Source: Gillisella vitis (GTDB lineage: Bacteria; Pseudomonadota; Alphaproteobacteria; Rhizobiales; Rhizobiaceae). From it: 64,000 nt of DNA. The position numbers were made by a program, and so were the translations under genes. The notes beneath the pieces are model-generated. The model saw nothing but the letters and a program-made list of their open reading frames with translations, had not been told where the DNA came from and made no database searches. The stretch covers positions 558,001 to 622,000 of the forward strand of contig NZ_JACHLU010000001.1 of assembly GCF_014204625.1 (NCBI RefSeq), in the 5' to 3' direction. Shown in pieces: positions 8,446 to 17,368 of the stretch. The number at the start of each line of letters is the position of its first letter. Position 1 is the stretch's first letter.

Positions 8446-9342
8446 ATGGAACAGCCAATTTTCTCGCAAACGTCAGAGCAGGATAATGGTCCCTCTGGCC
8501 ATGACAGCCTGATCTCGGGCTGGTCCATTGAGGTGATGCCACGAACCGCGGCAAAGATTGCAGATTTTAGAGATCTGCTTCCACCCGGCACGCGAGTTTA
8601 CATCGCGCATATTGATGGAACATCTGTTGAGGATATGGTTGCAACGGCCCGGCGGCTGAATGCTGAAGGCTTCCCCGTAATACCGCATATTCCTGCCCGC
8701 AGCATTGCCAGCCGGAACGCGCTGGAAGATCTTCTCAACCGCTATCGCAGCGAGGCTGACGTGCGGCAGGCCCTGTTGCTGGCAGGCGGCACTGCCAAGC
8801 CACAGGGCAGTTTGAACAGCTCGATTGACCTGATTGAAACCGGACTGTTTGACCGCATGGGCTTCACAAACCTGCATATAGCCGGCCACCCGGAAGGCAA
8901 TAAGGATATAGACAAGGACAATTCCACCACAGAAGTGGACAGAGCCTTGCTTTGGAAATGCGATTTTGCCCGCCGAACTGACGCCAAGGTGGCGATTACC
9001 ACGCAATTTGCCTTTGATTCCACCTGTATTATTGATTGGGCTGAGCGGATTGAGGCCCTTGGTGTACACCTGCCCATTCACGTTGGCATTGCCGGCCCTG
9101 CCAAGCTGCAAACATTGATCAAATATGCAATATCCTGCGGCGTTGGCCCATCCCTGAAAGTGCTGCAAAAGCGTGCGCTGGATTTGCGAAAACTGCTGAT
9201 GCCCTATGAGCCAACCGATATTGTCGCGCAACTGGTGGCCTATAAAGCCAAGAACCCCAACAGCCTTATCAGCAAATTGCACATGTTTCCTTTGGGCGGC
9301 ATAGAAACGGCCAGCCGCTGGATCGGCCAATACAGCGATTGA
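8446..9342 (+). CDS. Methylenetetrahydrofolate reductase-like protein
   Basis: A protein of the MTHFR (MetF-like) fold, an FAD-dependent TIM barrel that interconverts 5,10-methylene- and 5-methyl-tetrahydrofolate. Visible family features are EVMPRTAAKI near the N-terminus, HIPARS in the first third, and the nucleotide-loop region LLLAGGTAKPQG. The ATG at 8446 is preferred because GGGAGG lies seven bases upstream. In-frame starts at 8389 and 8410 lack a good site, and the latter overlaps the palindrome at 8410-8419. At 298 residues it has the length of short bacterial MetF proteins. It runs towards the ABC/hydantoinase operon (convergent, 28-base gap), which suggests a role in one-carbon handling from the same substrate rather than methionine synthesis. 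That role is inferred. Confidence 0.8.
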   Translation: MEQPIFSQTSEQDNGPSGHDSLISGWSIEVMPRTAAKIADFRDLLPPGTRVYIAHIDGTSVEDMVATARRLNAEGFPVIPHIPARSIASRNALEDLLNRYRSEADVRQALLLAGGTAKPQGSLNSSIDLIETGLFDRMGFTNLHIAGHPEGNKDIDKDNSTTEVDRALLWKCDFARRTDAKVAITTQFAFDSTCIIDWAERIEALGVHLPIHVGIAGPAKLQTLIKYAISCGVGPSLKVLQKRALDLRKLLMPYEPTDIVAQLVAYKAKNPNSLISKLHMFPLGGIETASRWIGQYSD

Positions 9343-9370
9343 GCCTGCATTCTGTTGATCAAAGAGTTTT

Positions 9371-10177
9371 TTACTTCTGGCGTTTTAACGTGGTTTTTCG
9401 CCCCGCTGCCGCGACGATCATGGCCACGAGAAATACCGAGATGATGAAAATACTACCGGACATGGCGTAGATCGTTGGCGATGCGCCGCCATTCATCTTG
9501 CCAAACAGCACCACCGGCAGCGTATTCTGGCGACCGGCGAGATAGAAAGCCCGTGTAAATTCATTCAGCGACAGCAGGAAAGAGAAAATGAACGCGCTGA
9601 TCAGCCCAGGGCGGATCAACGGCAATGTCACATCCCGAAACTGTCGCCATTTGCTGGCACCAAGATCAGCCGCGGCCATCAGATAGGCGGGACGAACCGC
9701 CGAAAAACTGGTGAGGATAACAATGAATGCAAAGGGCATTGCCCAAAGCAGATGCCCCGCAACCATTGTCAGACTGGATGATTTTATCCCCAGACGGCTG
9801 AACACAGTGGATAACGCCAGCCCCTGAATCACGCCCGGCACAAACATCGGCAGGATCACCCCCATGAACCACGAGGCCCGGCCTTTATGCAGCTCGAAAT
9901 AGGCAAGCGCTGCCAAAAGCGACAAAACCGTCGCCAGCGCTGCCGTAAGCAACGCCACCAGCGCTGACTGCTGCAAAGCAACAATCAAGGCGCGATCGGC
10001 AGGCAGTGCCATATACCATTTCACCGTTATATCGGCCAGATTGGGCAGGCCCGGTTGCAGTGCCGGATTGAAGGAAACACCCAGCAGATAAAGCGGTGGA
10101 GCATAAATCACCAGCAAGCCGAGGATGGTGATTGTCCAGATCAGCAGACGATTTGCCAAGCCCTCTGCCATGATCAT
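9371..10177 (-). CDS. ABC transporter permease, PotC/spermidine-putrescine type
   Basis: Second inner-membrane permease of the importer. It is 268 residues with about six hydrophobic segments and the binding-protein-dependent permease (EAA) loop around AAADLGASKWRQFRDVTLP. The start ATG overlaps the stop of the upstream permease (ATGA), showing translational coupling. It is the last gene of the operon hyuB-hyuA-ATPase-binding protein-permease-permease. The substrate is probably a small polar nitrogen compound acted on by the hydantoinase; polyamine is possible but less likely in this setting. Confidence 0.88.
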   Translation of the reverse strand: MIMAEGLANRLLIWTITILGLLVIYAPPLYLLGVSFNPALQPGLPNLADITVKWYMALPADRALIVALQQSALVALLTAALATVLSLLAALAYFELHKGRASWFMGVILPMFVPGVIQGLALSTVFSRLGIKSSSLTMVAGHLLWAMPFAFIVILTSFSAVRPAYLMAAADLGASKWRQFRDVTLPLIRPGLISAFIFSFLLSLNEFTRAFYLAGRQNTLPVVLFGKMNGGASPTIYAMSGSIFIISVFLVAMIVAAAGRKTTLKRQK

Positions 10178-11043
10178 GTTGATTGATCCTCAAACAATGC
10201 GGTCAGGCCAAACGCTTTATTGCCAATCAGCACAAGCCCAAACACAACCAGCAGCATCACCACAGAAATCGCAAAGGCCAGCGGATAATTGGCCACCCGC
10301 ATCACATCATTGATCATGATGGTGACAACTGAGGCTCCGGCACCGCCCAGCATTTGCACCTCGGTGGATGAGCCTGCCACCATAACAAACACAAACAGAA
10401 ATCCGGCAAACAGGCCAGAGCGGGTCAAGGGTAGCAGGATCGTCCAGACAATCCGCCAGAAACCGGCTCCGAGATCCTGAGCAGCAGATAAAATCGTGCG
10501 ATCCACACGCCGCATGGACAGCAGCAGCGGAAAGGTCGCAAACGGCAAGTAGGATGCAACAAGACCAACAATCACGGCAAAATTGCTAAACAGCAGCCAG
10601 TCAAGCGGCCCATCGGTCAACCCCATGGCCTGGAGCCAGGTGTTGATCAAACCTGTACGCCCCAACACCAGCCGCCATGAAAACGAGCGGATCAGATAGG
10701 AGGTAAAAAACGGAATGGTCATCAAGGCCAGCAGCACCAGCCCAAGGCGGCGACCGGCCAGAAAATGCACGGCATAGGCGGCGGGATAGGCAAGGAACAG
10801 GCAAATCACCGCCGTCAGAAAAGCCTTGGTCAGGGTGGAGACAATAACGGTCCAGCGGCCATCATTGAGAATGCCAGCATAGCCCGCAAGGCTGAAATCA
10901 GGCTTGATCCAATAGCTGGATGGATCCCACGACCAAAAGCTCCAGACCAGAACCACCATCAGGGGCAAAAGACCAAACACCACAATTGTCAACGCCGGTG
11001 GCAGCAAAAGTGTTAGGCCAGCCCCGCGCAATCCGCTCTTCAT
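10174..11043 (-). CDS. ABC transporter permease, PotB/spermidine-putrescine type
   Basis: First permease of the importer, about 289 residues with six membrane segments and an EAA-type loop (SAAQDLGAGFWRIVWTILLP). The open frame begins with a TTG at 11061, but the ATG at 11043 has AAAGGAG about six bases upstream and is the better start. It pairs with the downstream permease and with the periplasmic binding protein encoded just upstream. Confidence 0.88.
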   Translation of the reverse strand: MKSGLRGAGLTLLLPPALTIVVFGLLPLMVVLVWSFWSWDPSSYWIKPDFSLAGYAGILNDGRWTVIVSTLTKAFLTAVICLFLAYPAAYAVHFLAGRRLGLVLLALMTIPFFTSYLIRSFSWRLVLGRTGLINTWLQAMGLTDGPLDWLLFSNFAVIVGLVASYLPFATFPLLLSMRRVDRTILSAAQDLGAGFWRIVWTILLPLTRSGLFAGFLFVFVMVAGSSTEVQMLGGAGASVVTIMINDVMRVANYPLAFAISVVMLLVVFGLVLIGNKAFGLTALFEDQST

Positions 11044-11142
11044 GCCGTCTCCTTTTACCAATGCGCGACACTCATATCATACCATGCCATTGACCGCCTC
11101 TGCCCGGCAGTGCAGAGGCGGTCTTTCTCGCATCGTCACATC

Positions 11143-12321
11143 TCAGGCATTGCGCAGCTTCTGCCACCACTCTTCATAGAGCTGGAAATTATCCGGGCGG
11201 GCATTTTGCCAGAAGACCTTGCCAGCAAATTTGGATTTCACATGATCCGCAAGAGCTGCAACAGCTTCTGGCTTGTATTGATCGGGATGGGCCTTGGCAT
11301 AAACAAGATTGTTATCCGTCGGCACCAGATAACCACGTGTCTGCCCCAGTTCGCAGCCATAAAACCCACTGAGAAGACCGTTGACAAACTGATGGGCCAC
11401 ATCCGTCACGCCGCGTTCACCAGCACCTTTCAGAAGCACCATATTGTTGGCCCAGCCTTCATAGCCTTCAACAGGGGCGGCATAATCAACCTTCAGCCCC
11501 CGTTTGCGGCCTTCATAGACAATCGGCTCCCAGCCGGTCATGGCATCAACTTCTTCATTGGCCACCAGTTGAACGCCTTGTTCCCAGCCATTCCAGAAGG
11601 TTCTGAACTGACCGTCTTTCTTGTGCTTGATCAGAAATTCCATCACCAGACCAAGCTCGGATTCACTCAGATTGCCTGGGTCTTTGATGGGTTGATTTTC
11701 GCTTTCTTTCAGATAGATCGCGGCAAAAATGGCGCTGTTGATCCAGGCGTCTTCCATCGCCACCCGGCCTTTAAGCTTGGGGTCAAAAATCACGCCGTAG
11801 CTGTCAACCTTGCCCAGTTTATCGGCGCGATAAATAATCGAGTCGGCATTCACAACGGTTGGAATGCCGTACTGCTTGCCATCATGCTTGAGATAAGGAA
11901 TGTCGCGTGCCCATTGCCAAATGCTGTCGAAATTGGCGATTTTGCTCACATCCCACGGAATAATCGCCCCCTGACGAGCCAATTCCTTTTCAGTGCCACC
12001 CTGAAAACCACCAATGTCGAAAAGATCGTTTGCATTGCCTGCAACAAGGCGGGCAACAACAGGACCAAGATCATTGCCATTATCGGTAAATTCAGGCGAA
12101 ACGCCGACCTGTTTGGCAAATTCTGCCCACTTGGCACCAATATCGAGGGTCGCAGTTCCCCAGAAAGCAACGGAGGCCTGGTCTGCCGCAGCGGCCCCTT
12201 TCAAAAATCCAACACTGCCAACTGCGGCCGCCAAACCACCAGCACCCGCCAGCTTCAACAGCCCTCGTCGCTGCATATTGCTCCAGCCGGCTGAAAATCC
12301 ATCATGTGAGCGTCTCGTCAT
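11143..12321 (-). CDS. ABC transporter periplasmic substrate-binding protein (PotD-like, Tat signal)
   Basis: Solute receptor of the importer, 392 residues, family of extracellular spermidine/putrescine-type binding proteins. The N-terminus carries a twin-arginine motif (QRRGLLKLAG, residues 17-26) followed by an Ala/Gly-rich hydrophobic stretch ending near GAAAADQ, so export by Tat is likely and suggests folding before export. The start ATG at 12321 has GAGGGAA upstream. Conserved-looking segments include FDIGGFQGG, YGIPTVVNADSIIYR and AMTGWEPIVYEGRK. The ligand cannot be read from sequence. Confidence 0.88.
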   Translation of the reverse strand: MTRRSHDGFSAGWSNMQRRGLLKLAGAGGLAAAVGSVGFLKGAAAADQASVAFWGTATLDIGAKWAEFAKQVGVSPEFTDNGNDLGPVVARLVAGNANDLFDIGGFQGGTEKELARQGAIIPWDVSKIANFDSIWQWARDIPYLKHDGKQYGIPTVVNADSIIYRADKLGKVDSYGVIFDPKLKGRVAMEDAWINSAIFAAIYLKESENQPIKDPGNLSESELGLVMEFLIKHKKDGQFRTFWNGWEQGVQLVANEEVDAMTGWEPIVYEGRKRGLKVDYAAPVEGYEGWANNMVLLKGAGERGVTDVAHQFVNGLLSGFYGCELGQTRGYLVPTDNNLVYAKAHPDQYKPEAVAALADHVKSKFAGKVFWQNARPDNFQLYEEWWQKLRNA

Positions 12322-12403
12322 TTCAGTTCCCTCTTATTGATTATTGGGTCGTATCATTTTTGGGCAACGCTTCGAAACGGACATCAAAGCGCTCCACCGC
12401 ATC

Positions 12404-13471
12404 TTATCCAGCCGCCGTCAGCAAAGCTGCATCTGGCTTGAGCCGCACAATCACCTTTTGTCCGACGACCAGCAATGGCCCTCCCGCATCCAGCGCCATA
12501 ACCAATGTCTGACCATCCGCAAATGCCAGTTTGACATCACGATACAGGCCGCGAAATGTGGTTTCAACAACTGCGAGCGAAAGCGTATCACCACTTTCGG
12601 CGTCACCCTGATCCAGCACAATCCGGTCCGATCGAATGACCACAAGGCTTGTTGCGGCATCATGATGTGTGGCACCACTGACAGGCACAGGCTGGCCGCC
12701 AATCACGGCAACCGCTTGATCACCACGCGCTTCAAACCTCTCGGCACGCAACTGGTTTTCCATGCCGACAAAACGCGCAACGAAAGCATTCGCAGGTGAT
12801 TGGAAAAAACGCTCGGGGCAATCAAGCTGTTCAATCCGTCCCTTGTGCATGATGGCCATACGGTCGGAGAGGCTCAGAGCCTCATCCTGATTGTGCGTCA
12901 CAAGCACGAATGTCGCGCCGGTACGCTTGTGCAAGCGGCCAAATTCATCGCGCATCTGCTGGCGAAGTCGCTCATCCAGTCCGGTCAGAGGCTCATCCAG
13001 CAACAAAATGCCTGGCTCCATCACCAATGCCCGCGCTAAAGCCACCCGCTGACGCTGGCCACCAGAGAGCAGATTCACATCCCGCTCGCCAAAGCCGCCC
13101 AGTTCGACCATATCGAGCATGGCGTTCACCCGAGCGGCAATATCCCTGGTCGACAGCCCGCGCAGGTTCAGGCCGTAGCTGATATTTTGCGCAACGGTCA
13201 TGTGGGGAAACAGACCCAACCCCTGAAACACGGTATTGACGGGGCGTTTATTGGCCGGAACATCCACCACATCCTGCCCGTCAAACAGGATTTTGCCCGA
13301 ACCCGGTTTTTCAAAGCCACCAATCAGTTTCAAAAGCGTGCTTTTGCCGCTGCCGGACGAGCCAAGCAGCGTGAAAAATTCTCCCGCCTTGATCTCCAGA
13401 GACAGCGCATCCACGGCCTTGTTCGGGCCGTAGCTGCGCGTCACATTATCGATCCTGATCGATATTGCCAT
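12404..13471 (-). CDS. ABC transporter ATP-binding protein (PotA-like)
   Basis: Energising subunit of the importer, 355 residues. Walker A is GSSGSGKST at residues 37-45, followed by the ABC signature LSGGQRQR, Walker B LLLDEP, the switch His in LVTHNQDEA, and a C-terminal TOBE-like regulatory domain (about residues 240-355). The start at 13471 (MAISIRIDNV) is preferred over the longer frame beginning at 13498, because it lies 10 bases after the hyuA stop and matches family N-termini. Confidence 0.92.
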   Translation of the reverse strand: MAISIRIDNVTRSYGPNKAVDALSLEIKAGEFFTLLGSSGSGKSTLLKLIGGFEKPGSGKILFDGQDVVDVPANKRPVNTVFQGLGLFPHMTVAQNISYGLNLRGLSTRDIAARVNAMLDMVELGGFGERDVNLLSGGQRQRVALARALVMEPGILLLDEPLTGLDERLRQQMRDEFGRLHKRTGATFVLVTHNQDEALSLSDRMAIMHKGRIEQLDCPERFFQSPANAFVARFVGMENQLRAERFEARGDQAVAVIGGQPVPVSGATHHDAATSLVVIRSDRIVLDQGDAESGDTLSLAVVETTFRGLYRDVKLAFADGQTLVMALDAGGPLLVVGQKVIVRLKPDAALLTAAG

Positions 13472-13481
13472 ATCCGATTGC

Positions 13482-15536
13482 CTAAGCCTTCTGTTCACGA
13501 ATGATAAGAATGCCCGTATCGGTCACAGTCACAGACTGCCCGTCAAGAACCAATGTGGTCGCCGTGGATTCTTCCACCAGCAAAGGTCCATCAATCGCCT
13601 GATTGAGAGGCAAAAGTCCCCGTTCAAAAACCGGGCACGCCTGCCAGCCAAGGTCGCGGCCAAAATAAACGTTTCTCACCCCGGTCTGTGCTCCGGCAAC
13701 CGTCAACCCCTCACCTTTCAGGCTGGGCAGTGAAATCACCCGCTCATTCAGCACCGCTTCAAGATGCAACATTGTCAATTCAATATCGGAGTCAGTGAGG
13801 CGGAAAGAATAGGTGCGCTCGTGCACATCGTGAAAACTCTGGCGGAAATCTTCAAGGGTGAAATCCTCGCAGAAGCTTGCAAAAACGCCATGCTCCTGCC
13901 CCTTGTAGCGCGCTTCGATCTGATAATTAAAGCGGATACTGGCATCACAACCTGCGGAGAAATAGGCAATCGCCTGCTGCTCCAGCGCCTTGAACCGTGC
14001 ATGGGCAAGCGATAAAGCATTGCCTTGCAAAGGTGAGAACCAGGTTTCGCGGAAATCGGCACGCGGTTCTGCGGCCAACATGCCCCATGCGGAAAATATG
14101 CCCGGATGCATCGGCACAACGGTGGATTTGACCTGCAACTCACGGCCAAGGTGACTTGCAAGTGCAGGCCCTGCACCGCCGCTGATCAGCAGGGACACAT
14201 CGCGCGGATCATGCCCGCGCTGTACCGTCACCAGTTTCAGCGCATTGATCATGGTTGCATGGGCAATCTCGACAATCGCCTGTGCGGCATCTTCAATGGA
14301 CAGGTTCAGCGGACCGGCAATGGTTGCAATTGCCTGTGCAGCCTTGTCCTTGTCCAGCGCCATGGTTCCGCCCGCAAATGTGGCCGGATCAAAAATACCG
14401 AGGGTCAAAAGCGCATCCGACAATGTCGGCTTGTCTCCGCCGCGACCATAGCAGGCCGGACCCGGATTCGAACCCGCACTTTCCGGCCCAACGTGCAGGG
14501 CACCGCGTTGATCAATCCACGCCAGAGAGCCACCGCCCGCACCAATTTCGACAATATCCACCACCGGAACCTGCACCGGATAGCCCGGCTGAATACGGGT
14601 ATGCTCCAGTTTGTATTCCGCATTCAATGTCGGTCTGCTGTTATGAATCAGCGAGCATTTTGCCGTGGTGCCGCCGACATCAAAGGACAGAATGTCACGT
14701 TCGCCAAGCGCGGCCCCAATGCGGGCAGCCCCTGCAACGCCCCCTGCCGGACCAGACTCAATCAGGGTCAACGGGCTATGCGTGACGTGATCGAAAGACG
14801 AAATACCACCATTGGACTGCATGGCGTAATAAGGGCAGGTCAGGTTTCGGCGTATCAGCGATTCTTCCAGCCGCTCAAAATAATGTTGGATGATCGGCTG
14901 GACATAGGCGTTCAACACGGTCGTGTTGCTGCGCTCATATTCCCGCCATTGCCGCGACACCTGATGGCTGGGGCAAATGGTGGCAAACGGCAAAGCATCA
15001 GCGAGAATATCGGCACAAATGGCTTCGTGTTCGGGGTTGGCATAGCTATGCAGAAACAGAATAGCCACAGCATCGACATCTTCAGCCTCGCAGGCACGAA
15101 TGATCGGGCGCAGATCACACAGTTCCAACGGCTGAAGCACACGGCCAGAAGCATCCACCCGCTCGCGCACCTCAAAGCGCAAATGGCGCGGCACAAATGG
15201 TTCCGGGCTTTGAAATTGCAGATTATAAAGGTCTGGACGATTGCCACGGCCAATCTCTAGCACATCCCGAAAGCCTGCCGTGGTAATCAGCGCTGTTTTC
15301 GCACCTTTGCGCTCAGTGATCGCATTGATCACCGTTGTGCCGCCATGGGCAAAAAACGTGACATCGCGGACCCGCAAGCCATCCTTTTTTTCGCTCATGT
15401 CAATCGCCGATAACACGCCTTCGGACTGGTCATTCGTTGTCGTCAGGCTCTTGGCCGTGAACACTTCGCCGGTGCGTTCATCATAGCCAACGAGGTCTGT
15501 AAAAGTACCGCCTACATCTGTTGCCAACCGGATCAT
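13482..15536 (-). CDS. Hydantoinase/5-oxoprolinase family, subunit A (HyuA-like)
   Basis: ATP-dependent ring-opening amidohydrolase large subunit, 684 residues. The two ASKHA-type phosphate-binding motifs are visible: DVGGTFTD at residues 7-14, and FDVGGTTAK in the middle. Members open hydantoins, N-methylhydantoin or 5-oxoproline using ATP, together with a B subunit; acetone carboxylase subunits are relatives. The start overlaps the hyuB stop (ATGA). Location behind an ABC importer supports a catabolic role on an imported cyclic amide. The exact substrate is not determined. Confidence 0.9.
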   Translation of the reverse strand: MIRLATDVGGTFTDLVGYDERTGEVFTAKSLTTTNDQSEGVLSAIDMSEKKDGLRVRDVTFFAHGGTTVINAITERKGAKTALITTAGFRDVLEIGRGNRPDLYNLQFQSPEPFVPRHLRFEVRERVDASGRVLQPLELCDLRPIIRACEAEDVDAVAILFLHSYANPEHEAICADILADALPFATICPSHQVSRQWREYERSNTTVLNAYVQPIIQHYFERLEESLIRRNLTCPYYAMQSNGGISSFDHVTHSPLTLIESGPAGGVAGAARIGAALGERDILSFDVGGTTAKCSLIHNSRPTLNAEYKLEHTRIQPGYPVQVPVVDIVEIGAGGGSLAWIDQRGALHVGPESAGSNPGPACYGRGGDKPTLSDALLTLGIFDPATFAGGTMALDKDKAAQAIATIAGPLNLSIEDAAQAIVEIAHATMINALKLVTVQRGHDPRDVSLLISGGAGPALASHLGRELQVKSTVVPMHPGIFSAWGMLAAEPRADFRETWFSPLQGNALSLAHARFKALEQQAIAYFSAGCDASIRFNYQIEARYKGQEHGVFASFCEDFTLEDFRQSFHDVHERTYSFRLTDSDIELTMLHLEAVLNERVISLPSLKGEGLTVAGAQTGVRNVYFGRDLGWQACPVFERGLLPLNQAIDGPLLVEESTATTLVLDGQSVTVTDTGILIIREQKA

Positions 15537-17224
15537 TGCACATTCCTCCCTTTATAACCGTAGAGACTGGAAGCGACGTCCTCGCCCAAAAGCCCATTTT
15601 GAATATCAGCAGCAATCATCAGCGGATCCCGCTCAGCCGGATCGCCCCAGCCGCCACCGCCGCCCGTGACAACGCGCAAAATGTCACCCTTATCCAACGC
15701 AATATGCGCCGACCGCCCGTGATGGGAGCTTGCTCCATCGGCAGTCACCACCTGAAGGCGATTGGCTGTGCCAGGATGTCCATTCTCCATGCCCCATGGC
15801 ATGGTTCTGGTCCGGCCAAAGCTGCAATAGGCTGTGGTCTTGTCAGAAAGCACCTGATATTCGCGGACAATACCGAAACCACCCCGCCTGCGACCGGCCC
15901 CCACGCCGCCTTCAACGTTGAAACCATAGCGTTTCACCAACAGCGGAAAGCGCGCTTCCATCACCTCCACCGAATAATTATAGGTGTCGCCATCGGTCAG
16001 GGCGATCAATGCGCTCGCACCGTCATGATCACGGCTTGCACCCCAGCCACCATGCTGTGGCTCGATATGAATAAAGGGCGCACCGCTCTGATCTTTCCCC
16101 GCGATATAGATCACGCACAGGCTGGAATAGGAGCCAGCCGAAAATCGCTCTGGCACCAGCGGCGCAAGCGCTTTCCACACCAGCTCAGAGGCATGAACCG
16201 AACCTTCATAATACCAGCCCGTCGGGGATGGCTTTTCCGCTGTAAACACTGTACCGGCCGGAGCAATCACCGACAAAGGTCGAAACCAGCCTTCATTGGA
16301 AGCGGCCTGCGGCCCGACAAGCGCCTTCAGAATGGTGCGCACAGCGGATTCCAGCGCGCCGCGCGCGCAATTGATCGGACCTGTAACAGCAGGTGGACAT
16401 CCCGTGAAATCGACCGTGATGCCATCACCGGCAATGGTCACGGCAACCTGCACCGCAATTGGCGCGTCGGACACGCCATCACCATCAATGACATCGGTGG
16501 CGTGATAGACGCCATCCGGCAACTCCGAGAGCGCGCGTCGGCTCAACGCTTCGCTGACATCCAGAAGATGGTCAAAGCTGGCGGACACCGTCGAGAACCC
16601 ATATCTTTGCGCCATCTCATGCACCCGGCGGGCCGCAACCCGAACGGTTGCGATCTGCGCGGTCAAATCGCCCATGGCCACATCAGGCATACGCACATTT
16701 TCAAGGATGATATGCAGAATATCGCTGGCCAGCACATCATTGCGGACAATCTTCACACCCGGCAGGCGCAAGCCTTCCTGAAACACCGAGGTCGCATCTG
16801 GTGCAAGACTGCCCGGCACAGACCCACCCACATCCAGATAATGGGCGACATTGATGGCATAGGCCAAGATGTGACCATCAACGAAAATCGGTTTGACAAT
16901 GGCAAAATCGCAAGCATGTGTGCCGCCGGAATAGGGATCGTTGGTCAGCAGCACATCACCATCCGACAAACTATCGGCAAAACGCGCAATCAAGGATTTA
17001 ACCTGCTGGCCAAAGGTGCCGGTAAACAGTGTAATGCCGTTCATCTGGGCAACCAGTTCACCCTTGGCTGTCAACAGGCCGCAAGCAAAATCAAGCACTT
17101 CGTAAATAACCGGACTCATACTGGTGCGCGCCATGACGATGCCCATTTCGTCAACGGTTGCAATCAGCTTTCCCTCGATGATTTCCTGCGTCACCGGGTC
17201 AAAAAGACGTCCACCAGCCAGCAT
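15533..17224 (-). CDS. Hydantoinase/5-oxoprolinase family, subunit B (HyuB-like)
   Basis: Partner subunit of the ATP-dependent amidohydrolase, about 563 residues. Family features include VMARTSMSPVIYE near the N-terminus, LLTNDPYSGGTHACD, a central DFTGCPP segment and a Gly-rich end (VVTGGGGGWGDP). The open frame begins at a TTG (17245). The ATG at 17224 gives an N-terminus LAGGRLFDPVTQEI typical of the family and is preferred, though the ribosome-binding site is weak. First gene of the operon. Two palindromic operator-like sites lie 67-113 bases upstream. Confidence 0.9.
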   Translation of the reverse strand: MLAGGRLFDPVTQEIIEGKLIATVDEMGIVMARTSMSPVIYEVLDFACGLLTAKGELVAQMNGITLFTGTFGQQVKSLIARFADSLSDGDVLLTNDPYSGGTHACDFAIVKPIFVDGHILAYAINVAHYLDVGGSVPGSLAPDATSVFQEGLRLPGVKIVRNDVLASDILHIILENVRMPDVAMGDLTAQIATVRVAARRVHEMAQRYGFSTVSASFDHLLDVSEALSRRALSELPDGVYHATDVIDGDGVSDAPIAVQVAVTIAGDGITVDFTGCPPAVTGPINCARGALESAVRTILKALVGPQAASNEGWFRPLSVIAPAGTVFTAEKPSPTGWYYEGSVHASELVWKALAPLVPERFSAGSYSSLCVIYIAGKDQSGAPFIHIEPQHGGWGASRDHDGASALIALTDGDTYNYSVEVMEARFPLLVKRYGFNVEGGVGAGRRRGGFGIVREYQVLSDKTTAYCSFGRTRTMPWGMENGHPGTANRLQVVTADGASSHHGRSAHIALDKGDILRVVTGGGGGWGDPAERDPLMIAADIQNGLLGEDVASSLYGYKGRNVQ

Positions 17225-17290
17225 GATATTCACATCCCAATTCAATCATTGGGAGTAGACTACCTTCACAGGACACTCGCGCCAACCCTG

Positions 17291-17337
17291 CCATATGGGT
17301 AGGCTTACCCGAGTCGCAGCCCACCCATATGGGTAGG
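17291..17337. promoter_or_regulatory. Two direct copies of a palindromic operator upstream of hyuB
   Basis: CCATATGGGTAGG occurs at 17291-17303 and again at 17325-17337, 34 bases apart (about three helical turns). The second copy contains the perfect 12-base palindrome ACCCATATGGGT (17323-17334); the first has the CCATATGG core. They lie between the LuxR/MalT-type regulator gene and hyuB, so they are the best candidates for that regulator's binding sites. Confidence 0.6.
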
Positions 17338-17368
17338 TTGTGCATATCGTCACATGCATCTTTTGATT

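Noticed and set aside
11110..12294. Long + strand open frame (394 residues) opposite the binding-protein gene
   Set aside because: It is the mirror of a clearly coding ABC binding protein; its translation has no family pattern and is an effect of codon bias.
14455..14490. Sequence GGATTCGAACCC resembling a tRNA T-arm
   Set aside because: It lies inside the hyuA coding sequence, and no matching acceptor, D or anticodon arms are present.
15521..17302. 593-residue + strand open frame opposite hyuB
   Set aside because: Shadow of hyuB; Arg/His/Gln-rich translation without motifs.
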